DNA from: Polyangium sp. y55x31
GTDB lineage: Bacteria > Myxococcota_A > Polyangia > Polyangiales > Polyangiaceae
DNA: 64,000 nt
Reading direction: 5' to 3'
Assembly (NCBI RefSeq): GCF_029946505.1
Contig: NZ_JARZHG010000003.1
Location: 124,001-188,000 of the forward strand
In this document: one piece after another, positions 1 to 8,221 of the stretch
Numbering within the stretch: the first letter of the stretch is position 1
How the letters are laid out: each line of letters starts with the position of its first letter
Position numbers and translations under genes: made by a program
The notes under the pieces: model-generated
Seen by the model: only the letters and a program-made list of their open reading frames with translations
The model's database searches: none
Told to the model about the DNA's origin: nothing

Positions 1-1
1 G

Positions 2-283
2 GCGCGCGAGGCTTCGATCTGCCGCCGTGCCGCCGAGCGCGTCTTCGGCGTGCGCGACGTGTTGCCCCAGGAGCACCCCAGCATGGGCTCGGAGGATTTT
101 GCCTATTACCTGCACGAGACGCCCGGCTGTTTCGTCCGCCTGGGCGCTCGCAGGGAGGGCTGGGACTATGTCCCCTTGCACAGCCCCGCCTTCACCGTGG
201 ACGAAGACGTCTTGCCGCTCGGCGCGTCCTACTTCGCCGAGGTCGTGCGGGAGGCGCAACGCGCCTTGCCAAGGCGCTCATGA
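2..283 (+). CDS. M20-family amidohydrolase/peptidase, C-terminal fragment
   Basis: This open frame enters from the left edge and covers only the last ~93 residues of the protein. The segment PSMGSEDFAYYLHETPG matches the conserved C-terminal region of M20D amidohydrolases (hippurate hydrolase, N-acyl-amino-acid amidohydrolase type), where the Glu of the SEDF motif helps bind the dinuclear metal site. These enzymes release amino acids from N-acyl conjugates. The stop overlaps the next start (ATGA), so the two genes are translationally coupled. The exact substrate cannot be told from the tail alone. Confidence 0.75.
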   Translation, partial: AREASICRRAAERVFGVRDVLPQEHPSMGSEDFAYYLHETPGCFVRLGARREGWDYVPLHSPAFTVDEDVLPLGASYFAEVVREAQRALPRRS

Positions 284-1410
284 TGACCCGCGATTTCCAC
301 CCGAGCCCTCCCACCGTCGGCATCGAGCTCGAATGGCAGCTCGTCCATCGAGAGACGCTCGATCTGCACGATGGTATCCTCCCGCTGCTCGGGCTCCTCC
401 CTCCCGATCCCCTCGTCAAACCCGAAGCCATCGAGCCCTGCGTGGAGGTCGTCACGGACCCGATGGCGTCCACGGCGCTCCTTCGCGGCGCCTTGGTCGA
501 TAGAGTTTCCCGTGTTTCGAATGCCGCGTCGCAGCTCGGCATGGCCCTCGTCGGCGCGGGGACGCACCCCTTCTGCGAGCGGCTCGCCCCCCTCACGCCG
601 CTGCCGCGGTATCTCGCCATGCAGCGCACGAACGGGTATCTGGCGAATACGCAGATCGTCTATGCGCTGCATGTCCACGTGGGCATGCCCTCGGGGGAGG
701 TCGCGATACGCGTGATGGCTCGGATCCGCCCCGTCTTGCCCGTCCTGCTCGCGCTCTCGGCCTCGTCGCCCGCGTATCGCGGCAGGGAGACCTCGTTCGC
801 CGCGTTCCGGCGCTGCCTGCTCGCGCCCACGCGGAGCGCCGGGATTGCCCCCGCATTCGACGACTGGGCGACGTTCTTGCATTTCGTGGACGTCGCCGAG
901 CGGGCCGCGATGTTCGAATCGTACCGGGACATGCACTGGGACCTGCGCCTGCGGCCCGATCTCGGCACGCTCGAGGTGCGTATCATGGATGCGCAGCCCA
1001 CCGTCGCGGACGCGCTCTCGCTCGGCGCGCTCGTGCATTCGTTGGTCGTGGCCCTGATGGCCGACGGCCCGCCGGATCCGCGGCTGCCGCGGGCCGTCCC
1101 CTGGTGGATCGAAAAGGAGAATTGCCATCGCGCCTGCCGGGACGGGCTCGAGGCCGAGCTCATCGTGGACGTGGAGGGCCATTCGCGACCCCTCCGCGGG
1201 GTCGCCGAGGATCTGTTCGCGATCGTCTCGCACCAGGCGCGTGCCCTGGGCGAGGCGGCGCATCTCGCGCACGCCGAGGGCTTCCTCTCCCGGGGCAATT
1301 CGAGCGCGCGGCAGCTCGAACTACTTCGGCGGACCGGATCGATGAAGGCCGTCACGCGAGCGCTCGCGGACGAGCTCATCGTGGACCTCGCGTGTCACGC
1401 GGGGGGGTAA
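280..1410 (+). CDS. YbdK/GCS2-type carboxylate-amine ligase (glutamate-cysteine ligase-like)
   Basis: The 376-residue protein opens with TVGIELEWQLV, the Glu-rich first strand of the GCS2 fold that binds Mg-ATP, and carries LEVRIMDAQPT near residue 235, the matching late motif. Size fits the YbdK carboxylate-amine ligase family, which makes gamma-glutamyl-type amides; many members have no proven physiological substrate. It overlaps the upstream M20 gene by 4 bp, so an acyl- or peptidyl-amino acid pathway is plausible. Start could be the ATG at 280 or the adjacent one at 283. Family assignment is firm, substrate is unknown. Confidence 0.8.
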   Translation: MMTRDFHPSPPTVGIELEWQLVHRETLDLHDGILPLLGLLPPDPLVKPEAIEPCVEVVTDPMASTALLRGALVDRVSRVSNAASQLGMALVGAGTHPFCERLAPLTPLPRYLAMQRTNGYLANTQIVYALHVHVGMPSGEVAIRVMARIRPVLPVLLALSASSPAYRGRETSFAAFRRCLLAPTRSAGIAPAFDDWATFLHFVDVAERAAMFESYRDMHWDLRLRPDLGTLEVRIMDAQPTVADALSLGALVHSLVVALMADGPPDPRLPRAVPWWIEKENCHRACRDGLEAELIVDVEGHSRPLRGVAEDLFAIVSHQARALGEAAHLAHAEGFLSRGNSSARQLELLRRTGSMKAVTRALADELIVDLACHAGG

Positions 1411-1523
1411 ATCCTCGGCTCCGCACCGCCCGCATTCGTGGAAGTTCCGAGCGAGCCCGAGAAGCGATCTCTGGAAGGGTCGCCCGGCTCTTGCAAGAAG
1501 TGGAGGCATCGAGGTGCCGACGA

Positions 1524-2537
1524 ATGGCGAGATTTTCACACGTGATATCGGCGATCGATTCGCACACGGGAGGAGAGCCCACCCGGATCGTCCTGAGTGG
1601 CCTGCCGCATCTCCCCGGGGGCACGATGGCCGCGAGGAAGCGGCACATGAACGAGCACCTGGACCACTTCCGCACGCTGCTCATGCGTGAACCCAGGGGG
1701 CATCGCGACATGTTCGGGGCCATCCTCACGCCGCCGATTGGCGAGCACAGCCATTACGGCCTCTTGTTCATGGACCACGCGGGCTACCTCGACATGTGTG
1801 GCCACGGCGTGATCGGCGTTGCTACGGTCCTCATCGAGCTGGGCATGATCGCGGCCACGGAGCCGGAGACCGTGGTGATTTTCGACACGCCTGCTGGCGT
1901 GGTCGCAGGTCACGCCAGGGTCGAGGCGGGGCGCGTGGTCGAGGTCGCCGTCGCCAATGTCGCATCGTTCGTCTACGAAAGGCAGGTGGAGCTCACCTTG
2001 CCCGGCGTGGGCGTCATCGATGTCGACGTCTCCTTCGGGGGGAACTTTTTTGCCATGGTCGACGCGAGCAAGCTCGGCATGTCGATCCTCCGCGACGACA
2101 TACCTCGGCTCATCGAGCTCGGGGTGATGGTGAAGGACGCGATCAACCAGAAATTGAAGGTCCAGCACCCAGCGAAGCCGGACATCGACCGCGTCGAGCT
2201 GACCGAAATCTACGAACGACCCGGGCCGACCACTCCATTCTCCAGGAGTATGGTCGTCTTCGGACGAGGTCAACTGGATCGTTGTCCGTGCGGCACCGGG
2301 CTCTCGGCGCTCATGGCCACCCTCCATGATCGCGGGGAGTTGCCGCTGGGGGTCGAGCTCGTCGACGAAGGCATCATCGGCACTCGCTTCAAGGGAAGGC
2401 TTTCCGGAGAGGTCCAGGTGGGCGGCTTCCGCGCGGTCCGGCCGATCCTCGTCGGAAAGGCTTACGTGACTGGCATCCAGCAGTTCGTGGTCGATCCGGA
2501 GGATCCTCTCAAATACGGGTTCGTCGTCGTGCGATGA
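1524..2537 (+). CDS. proline racemase family protein
   Basis: Proline racemase interconverts L- and D-proline with two catalytic cysteines. Both are visible: Cys92 in MCGHG and Cys256 in PCGTG (an extra Cys254 lies two residues before). The 337-residue length is normal for the family, which also includes hydroxyproline 2-epimerases and trans-3-hydroxyproline dehydratases. Having both Cys argues for racemase/epimerase rather than dehydratase. The ATG at 1524 is chosen because the DSHTGGEPTR family start follows directly and a GAGG lies about 9 nt upstream. It converges on the D-proline reductase gene 41 bp away, so supplying D-proline is the likely role (PrdF-like). Confidence 0.88.
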   Translation: MARFSHVISAIDSHTGGEPTRIVLSGLPHLPGGTMAARKRHMNEHLDHFRTLLMREPRGHRDMFGAILTPPIGEHSHYGLLFMDHAGYLDMCGHGVIGVATVLIELGMIAATEPETVVIFDTPAGVVAGHARVEAGRVVEVAVANVASFVYERQVELTLPGVGVIDVDVSFGGNFFAMVDASKLGMSILRDDIPRLIELGVMVKDAINQKLKVQHPAKPDIDRVELTEIYERPGPTTPFSRSMVVFGRGQLDRCPCGTGLSALMATLHDRGELPLGVELVDEGIIGTRFKGRLSGEVQVGGFRAVRPILVGKAYVTGIQQFVVDPEDPLKYGFVVVR

Positions 2538-2578
2538 ACGTCACAATGGTGGCGAATGGCCTAAGCGAGCGCACGGGC

Positions 2579-4891
2579 TCACACGTCGTGCCGGTACTCG
2601 TACGGCAGCACCTTCATTTGCCCGAATTGGGTCATCTCCTCGAGGGCGCGCAGTGTATCTTTGAGAATGGCCGTTTGCATCTCCACGTTGCGAGGCTCGC
2701 CGGCGTTCGAGCCGATGGGGACATGAGGCGCGGTGATGCGGGGTGCGCCCTGCTGCCTGGCAATCGGAGGCAGCGCGGCGATGAGAATCGTGGACATGCC
2801 AGCGGCCTCCACGGCGCGCTGTACGATGACCGCCGAGCGGTGGCAGGTGCCGCAGCCGCCGGTGAAGACCGCGACGTCCACGCCCTCGTCCTTCAGGATC
2901 TTTGCGATGGCGGGTCCGCCCTCGTCACGGAATCGGTCCACGTCACCGCCGCCCCCCATGAACCCGATCAGCATCGGGGCGACCTTGCCGATGAAGCCCT
3001 CGGCCTCGAGCTCGCGCAGGCGGTCGATCGGGAACATTGCGTTGATGTCCCGGTTGACGTCGCTGTTGTCGAATCCGCCATGGCTGACCATCAGCTCGGA
3101 TGACGGTGTCGTTCTCGGGATTTCACGAAACGTGGGATCGCCGGACAGGACGAACGGCTTCTGGGATTTCAGATGGACGCCGCCCGCCGTGCAGAGCGCC
3201 ACGACGCACGCGGAAAGCGGCTTCGCCAGAGGAGTCCAGACCGCAGGCGGCGTGATGGGAACGTAAATTTCGCTCCTCAGTCCTGTCGCTATCGTGGGCT
3301 TCATGGCTTCTCGTCGGTCGACGAGCCTCTGGTTTGCGTCGATGACCGCCTGGGTCCACCTGGGGTTGGCAGGCTCGATCGGGATACCCGCCATCTTCGT
3401 CTCGAGCATGAGCAGGGCCCGCTGCGCGTCCTCGGGGCACAAGGTGCATTCGCCGAGGATTTCGCTCTCGCGGCCCTCCGGGTTCTTGTTGAGCTCGATC
3501 ATCGCGTCCATGTATCGATTGCCGACGACGAGCTGGCCCTGATGGGCAGAGAACGATGCACCGACCACGCTGATTCCGCGCGTGCCGATTTGCCCGATGC
3601 TTTCGGCGAAATCGATATGGTTGTTGCCGAAGCCCTCGGTCGTGATGATCGCGCCGTCCACGTCGAGCGCCTCCACGAGGGCGCCGAGCCGCGCCGAAAC
3701 GAACGTCTTTTCATCGTCGACCTGCGGGCTGCCAATGAAAATGACACCCACGAGGTCGATGCCGTCATCCTCCGCCATCAGGCGCAGCAGCGGCTCGCGA
3801 AAATAGTGGCGCGTGGTTTCTTTGGTCGCGGGGCCGACGCAGGTCAGCGCGTGGATGCCGCCGTCGCGCACCTCGTTGGGGGAGAGCACGACCGGCACGT
3901 TGCCGAGATCGACATCCCGGCGGCCCCCCCGGGCGCCCGCGGGCTCGGCGGGCAACAGCAATTTCTCGTGCATTGCGCCCTGGCCCATGATTTCCTTGAC
4001 GAGGACGACGCGCGGCCTGCCGGACTTCTTCCGGTCGTGATGCGTCTTCACGCCCATGCAGCCGCTCGCGGAGGCCTTTTTGAGTGATTCGCGGATCTCT
4101 TGCATGATGACGTCGCACGCCTCGTGCGCTGCCCGAGGGCCGCGGCGCTCCATACCGGTGCCGGCCTGGAGGACGACGTTGACGCGCACCATGAGATCGC
4201 CGATGTCCGGGCACCCCGGGCGGCCAAAGCAAACCCTTTCGTCCAGATACCCTTCGCAGGAGCCGAACTCGTGTAGCTGCATGCCATTTTCGTCCACGCC
4301 CGTGAGAATGAACACCAGGCCTTCCATCACGTTCGTCACGCCCTCGCCAAGCTTGCCCTCCACCTTCGTGGCGACCGGAATGACATCCATGATGGTATTG
4401 GTGAAGATGTGACGCCTGTCGGGCAGGATGACATCGATCTCCACCTTCTTGACGAGGGGATCGGCCATCGACGACTCCTCGCGGAGCGATTCGCGGATCG
4501 TCAGCTTGCCGTCCTCGAAGGAGGTCTTGTCCGCAATCTCTACCTGGCGGACGTCGTATATCCTGTGCCTGAGCGTGCGCAGGACCTGCTCCGGCTGCGC
4601 GGCGGGCTCGAGGGGCTCCGCGTGACACACGGCGGAGGCGGGGGCGTCTTCGAGGAGGGCCGGGGTCAGCGGCGTGAGGGCGTCCGTGGTCTCCTTGAGG
4701 GTCGCGCCGAGGACCTGGCCGATCGTCAGCGCGCCCGCGGGAATCGAAAGGAGGCCCGAGCCTGCGAGCTCGGGGAACATGGCGGGATCCTCCAGGTGCA
4801 CGGCGCCGATGACCGCTCCCTTCGGCGTCCGGCAGCAGAGGACGGCAGGGGCGTTCCTGTGGAGGTTCGCGGTTTTCATGGAAATGGACAT
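2579..4891 (-). CDS. fused D-proline reductase, PrdA + PrdB-like, Cys in place of Sec
   Basis: D-proline reductase reductively opens D-proline to 5-aminovalerate. In clostridia it is built from the PrdA proprotein, which self-cleaves at Thr-Cys to form a pyruvoyl group, and the selenoprotein PrdB. This 770-residue chain holds both. Residues 1 to ~530 are PrdA-like with the cleavage-site motif ALT-C-VGPATKE (Thr350/Cys351). Residues ~535-770 are PrdB-like with VSHGGFD and a redox motif GGCGTCH (Cys680/Cys683), both encoded by TGC, so no selenocysteine is needed. ATG 4891 is preferred because AGAAGAG precedes it; an upstream in-frame extension to 5002 looks non-coding. It lies downstream of an amino-acid permease and convergent to proline racemase. 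Confidence 0.85.
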   Translation of the reverse strand: MSISMKTANLHRNAPAVLCCRTPKGAVIGAVHLEDPAMFPELAGSGLLSIPAGALTIGQVLGATLKETTDALTPLTPALLEDAPASAVCHAEPLEPAAQPEQVLRTLRHRIYDVRQVEIADKTSFEDGKLTIRESLREESSMADPLVKKVEIDVILPDRRHIFTNTIMDVIPVATKVEGKLGEGVTNVMEGLVFILTGVDENGMQLHEFGSCEGYLDERVCFGRPGCPDIGDLMVRVNVVLQAGTGMERRGPRAAHEACDVIMQEIRESLKKASASGCMGVKTHHDRKKSGRPRVVLVKEIMGQGAMHEKLLLPAEPAGARGGRRDVDLGNVPVVLSPNEVRDGGIHALTCVGPATKETTRHYFREPLLRLMAEDDGIDLVGVIFIGSPQVDDEKTFVSARLGALVEALDVDGAIITTEGFGNNHIDFAESIGQIGTRGISVVGASFSAHQGQLVVGNRYMDAMIELNKNPEGRESEILGECTLCPEDAQRALLMLETKMAGIPIEPANPRWTQAVIDANQRLVDRREAMKPTIATGLRSEIYVPITPPAVWTPLAKPLSACVVALCTAGGVHLKSQKPFVLSGDPTFREIPRTTPSSELMVSHGGFDNSDVNRDINAMFPIDRLRELEAEGFIGKVAPMLIGFMGGGGDVDRFRDEGGPAIAKILKDEGVDVAVFTGGCGTCHRSAVIVQRAVEAAGMSTILIAALPPIARQQGAPRITAPHVPIGSNAGEPRNVEMQTAILKDTLRALEEMTQFGQMKVLPYEYRHDV

Positions 4892-5068
4892 CCGCCATTC
4901 TCTTCTTTTTCGGGTATCATTGGCCGAACACGCGCCGACAGCCATGCTGGGCTCCCCGCCGTGTGCGTGTCGAACGCCCAGGCCATGTGTGTAAGGCCGC
5001 ACCGTGGCTCGTCACCACTCATGCCGCGGCGGAGGCCGCCCGCCCTTCTTCTTTGGCGCCTCCAATCT

Positions 5069-6424
5069 TCAGTCCACCGGATGGATATCGACCTTGCCGC
5101 GGATGATGCGCTGTACGGCGTAGACGATGAGCGCGACGAACCCGAGCGTGGCCGCGGCGTGCAGTGCGGTCGCTTCCTGTCTCATGAGCAGGCCTGCGCA
5201 AGACAAGAATCCGAGTACGGGAATGGCCAGCGGCACGGGAAAGGCAGCGGGCGCAGCGGCAGGATTGCGTTTGATGCGAATCAACGCGAGGTGCAACAGA
5301 ATGAACACCACGAGCAGAAACGTCGACGTGCCGGAAGCCAGGGTCTTGATGTCGCGGAAACACAGTAGCAAGACGATGACGACCGTGACCGCGACCCCCA
5401 CGCCGACGATGGGCGTGCGCCATGTGGGATGTACGTACGAAAAGAGCGCCGGCAGGAATCTCGCCCCTTTCCGTGACATGCCATAGAGGAGGCGCGACGT
5501 CATCAGCAGATTGAGCAGCGCAGTGTTGAATGCGGCGAACACCGGAACCACGGTGTAAATCCACAGCGGGAATCCGGGGGCGGCTTTGCGCACGACGTCG
5601 ATCAGGGGTGACTGGGATTCGGCGAGGGCTGCCGGTGCCATCACGGACACGGCCACCAGCGCGACGAGACAGTAAATCAGGGTCGTGCCGACGACGGCCA
5701 GACCGATGCCGAGGGGGACGTTGCGCTCGGGATGGATGACTTCCTCGCTGAGGTTGGCGAGATCCTCGAATCCGATGAAGGCGTAGAACGCCAAGGATGC
5801 CCCCGACACGGCGAGCAATTCGGCGGGCTTGTCCTGGTATGGCGCTGCGGCCGCGGCGAAATCGAGGTAGCTCACGGACCCGAGGAACCGCGCGCCGACG
5901 ATGATGATGAAGAGAAGCCCAGAGAATTCGATGATGGTGCAGATGGTATTGGCGGCGGATGACAGCACGATCCCGCGCATGGCGATGGCGCCGAGCAGGA
6001 ACACGAATACGAACGGAACAAGATAATCTCGCGCCATGGGCGGGGCGCCGGGGAGCAATGCCAGCGCATAATTACCGATGATACGAGCGCCGGTCGCCGC
6101 CGAAAAGACTCCCGAGAGCCCCACGAAGAAGATCACGAGAAATGTCACGAACGTGTTGCGGTGTATCATGTGACAAAAATGGGCGGCGCCGCCGGCCTTG
6201 GGATAACGCGAGGTGAGCTCGGCGTAGGTGAGACCGGTGAGGCCCGCGGTGATTCCAGCAATGACGCACGACACCCAGGCTGCGGTGCCGGTCATACCGG
6301 CGATGCGGCCGACGAGCCCGTAAACGCCGGTGCCCAGGATGTCACCGATACCGAAGATGGTGATGGAGGTGAGCCCGAGCGCGCGCCTGAGCCCCTGCGG
6401 TTCTTGGTCGGGTGACGTGGTCAG
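5069..6424 (-). CDS. APC-superfamily amino acid permease, probable CTG start
   Basis: This is a hydrophobic, roughly 12-helix amino acid-polyamine-organocation permease. A reading from the first ATG (6295) gives 408 residues but removes most of helix 1. In frame upstream lies ITIFGIGDILGTGVYGLVG, the conserved APC substrate-binding first helix, and no ATG, GTG or TTG precedes it before a stop at about 6460. A CTG at 6424 has AAGGAG 5 nt upstream and gives a normal 451-residue protein, so I place the start there. It sits 177 bp upstream of the D-proline reductase on the same strand and may import its substrate; this is inferred from context. Confidence 0.85.
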   Translation of the reverse strand: MTTSPDQEPQGLRRALGLTSITIFGIGDILGTGVYGLVGRIAGMTGTAAWVSCVIAGITAGLTGLTYAELTSRYPKAGGAAHFCHMIHRNTFVTFLVIFFVGLSGVFSAATGARIIGNYALALLPGAPPMARDYLVPFVFVFLLGAIAMRGIVLSSAANTICTIIEFSGLLFIIIVGARFLGSVSYLDFAAAAAPYQDKPAELLAVSGASLAFYAFIGFEDLANLSEEVIHPERNVPLGIGLAVVGTTLIYCLVALVAVSVMAPAALAESQSPLIDVVRKAAPGFPLWIYTVVPVFAAFNTALLNLLMTSRLLYGMSRKGARFLPALFSYVHPTWRTPIVGVGVAVTVVIVLLLCFRDIKTLASGTSTFLLVVFILLHLALIRIKRNPAAAPAAFPVPLAIPVLGFLSCAGLLMRQEATALHAAATLGFVALIVYAVQRIIRGKVDIHPVD

Positions 6425-6706
6425 AGCAGCTCCTTCGGATGTCCGGGCCGGTGAGCGTCACGCGGGTTTTCCCCTCCGTACGTCCACGCAGTGGCACGAA
6501 CAGAACGCAGCCCGGTCCAGATGCAGGGATAGCATGTCGAACGAGACGTGGCGCGCATCTGCACACCGCAATGGGGAGCCCATGCGTCCTGGGCGCAGCA
6601 CTTTCAGGGCCAGAATGCGGCAGAGCTCGGGAAGTTCGCCTCGCAGGTTGCGCATCCATGGCCCTGATGGAGCCCCCATCGCACATGGGGCACCTCGGCC
6701 GGTATG

Positions 6707-8221
6707 TCATCGCTGAGGAAGCTCTGGATGATCATGTTGGCCTTCTCCTGGCCAAGTCTCCGGCGCTCGACGCTTCTGCTCGTGCGCCCGCGGTGGGCCG
6801 TGGGAGCCCGGCGGAAGAATCTTCCCGACCTCGCGGGTATGGGGCGCCGTCCGGACGAGCTCCGGATCCTCCAGGGCCTCGCGCGCGACACAAAGAAATT
6901 TCTCGATCATCCGATCCAAAGACTCCCGCGTCTCCGTCTCCGTCGGCTCGATCAGCATCGCGTCGCGCAGATGGCCGGGAAAGTACACGCAGCCGGCTCC
7001 CACCAGCGTCGGGGGATGCATCCCGTGGTCGATGAGCCGCTTGGCGAAGTCGAACGCGCTCACTCGAAGTTGCGCAGTGCTCAGCAGGCATTCGTGCATG
7101 CACCGGCTGCCGAAGACCGGGGGCAGGTAGGGTGACAAGCGGGCCTGGACGTAGTTCGCATTGAGTACGGCGTTCTCCGACGCCGTGCGCAGTCCCTGGG
7201 GACCACAGGTCAGGATGTAACAATAGGCCCGGATCAAGACGCTGACGTGGCCGTGGAACGACTTCATCCGGCCGATCGATTGCGGCCGGTCTTCATCCGG
7301 AAAGTATCCGCGCGCATCCCGGCGGATCACTGGAATCGGCAGGAAGGGTTCCAGAAACGCCTTGACGCCGCACGGCCCCGAGCCCGCTCCTCCAGACAGG
7401 TGCGGGGTCGAAAACGTCTTGTGGGTGTTGAGCTGGAGGACGTCGAATCCCATGTCGCCGGGCCGGACGATCCCCATCAGCGAGTTCATGTTGGCGCCAT
7501 CGTAGAAGAGGAGCGAGCCATTTTCGTGGACGCGCTCCGCGATCTCCCGAGTGTTCTTCTCGAAGAGGCCGAAGGTCGAGGGGTTGGTCAGCATCACCGC
7601 TGCGACCGAGTCGTCGAGCGCGGCCTCGAGCGCGTCGAGGTCGGTCCATCCCTCCGGGGTGGTCCGGATCATCTTGCAGCGATAACCCGCCATGGATGCG
7701 GACGCGGGATTGGTGCCATGGGCCGAGTCCTGAATGAGGACCACGTCCCGCTTCATGCCCCGGGATTCGAACCAGGCGCGGACGATCATGAGCCCCGTGA
7801 GCTCGCCGTGGGCTCCGGCCGCGGGCTGCAGAGTGAAGCAGTCCATCCCCGAAAGCTCTGCAAAGTATTCGGCGAGGTGGAAGAGCAGCTCCCACAGGCC
7901 GGACAGCGTGCTCTCGGGTTGCCTCGGGTGAGCATGGGCGAAACCATCCAGTTTCGCCAGGGGCTCGTGGCGCTTGGGATTGTACTTCATCGTGCAGCTC
8001 CCGAGCGGATAGCTGCCATCGTCTACGCCATAGGCGCGGTGGCCGAGCGCGGTGTAATGGCGGACGAGCTCGATCTCGCTCACCTCGGGCAGCCCGATGG
8101 GCTCGGTCCGGAGCGACGCCGCGTCGAACCACTGTGAGGGATCGAGCTCCCCGAAGTCGGGATCCCGCAGGCCCGCCCCGCTCACTCCAGGGCGCGAGAT
8201 GTCGAAGATCGTCTGCTTCAT
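6707..8221 (-). CDS. gcvPB: glycine dehydrogenase (decarboxylating) subunit 2
   Basis: This is the C-terminal half of the glycine-cleavage P-protein, which decarboxylates glycine on PLP and transfers aminomethyl to the H-protein lipoamide. The PLP-lysine is Lys268 in NTHKTFSTPH, and DGANMNSLMG and HGTNPASASMAGY are family motifs. At 504 residues it is slightly long; the last ~30 residues are Pro/Arg/Glu-rich and not conserved. Its start overlaps the gcvPA stop (ATGA). No T-protein, H-protein or lipoamide dehydrogenase gene is in the window, so either those are elsewhere or the pair works alone. Confidence 0.92.
   Translation of the reverse strand: MKQTIFDISRPGVSGAGLRDPDFGELDPSQWFDAASLRTEPIGLPEVSEIELVRHYTALGHRAYGVDDGSYPLGSCTMKYNPKRHEPLAKLDGFAHAHPRQPESTLSGLWELLFHLAEYFAELSGMDCFTLQPAAGAHGELTGLMIVRAWFESRGMKRDVVLIQDSAHGTNPASASMAGYRCKMIRTTPEGWTDLDALEAALDDSVAAVMLTNPSTFGLFEKNTREIAERVHENGSLLFYDGANMNSLMGIVRPGDMGFDVLQLNTHKTFSTPHLSGGAGSGPCGVKAFLEPFLPIPVIRRDARGYFPDEDRPQSIGRMKSFHGHVSVLIRAYCYILTCGPQGLRTASENAVLNANYVQARLSPYLPPVFGSRCMHECLLSTAQLRVSAFDFAKRLIDHGMHPPTLVGAGCVYFPGHLRDAMLIEPTETETRESLDRMIEKFLCVAREALEDPELVRTAPHTREVGKILPPGSHGPPRAHEQKRRAPETWPGEGQHDHPELPQR

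Noticed and set aside
2840-2856. Possible selenocysteine in the PrdB-like motif
   Set aside because: Both redox positions are TGC (Cys); there is no in-frame TGA, so no SECIS element is required.
2534-4087. Long plus-strand open frames opposite the D-proline reductase gene
   Set aside because: Arg/Pro/Ala-rich translations with no motifs; they are antisense shadows created by the high third-position G+C of the real minus-strand gene.
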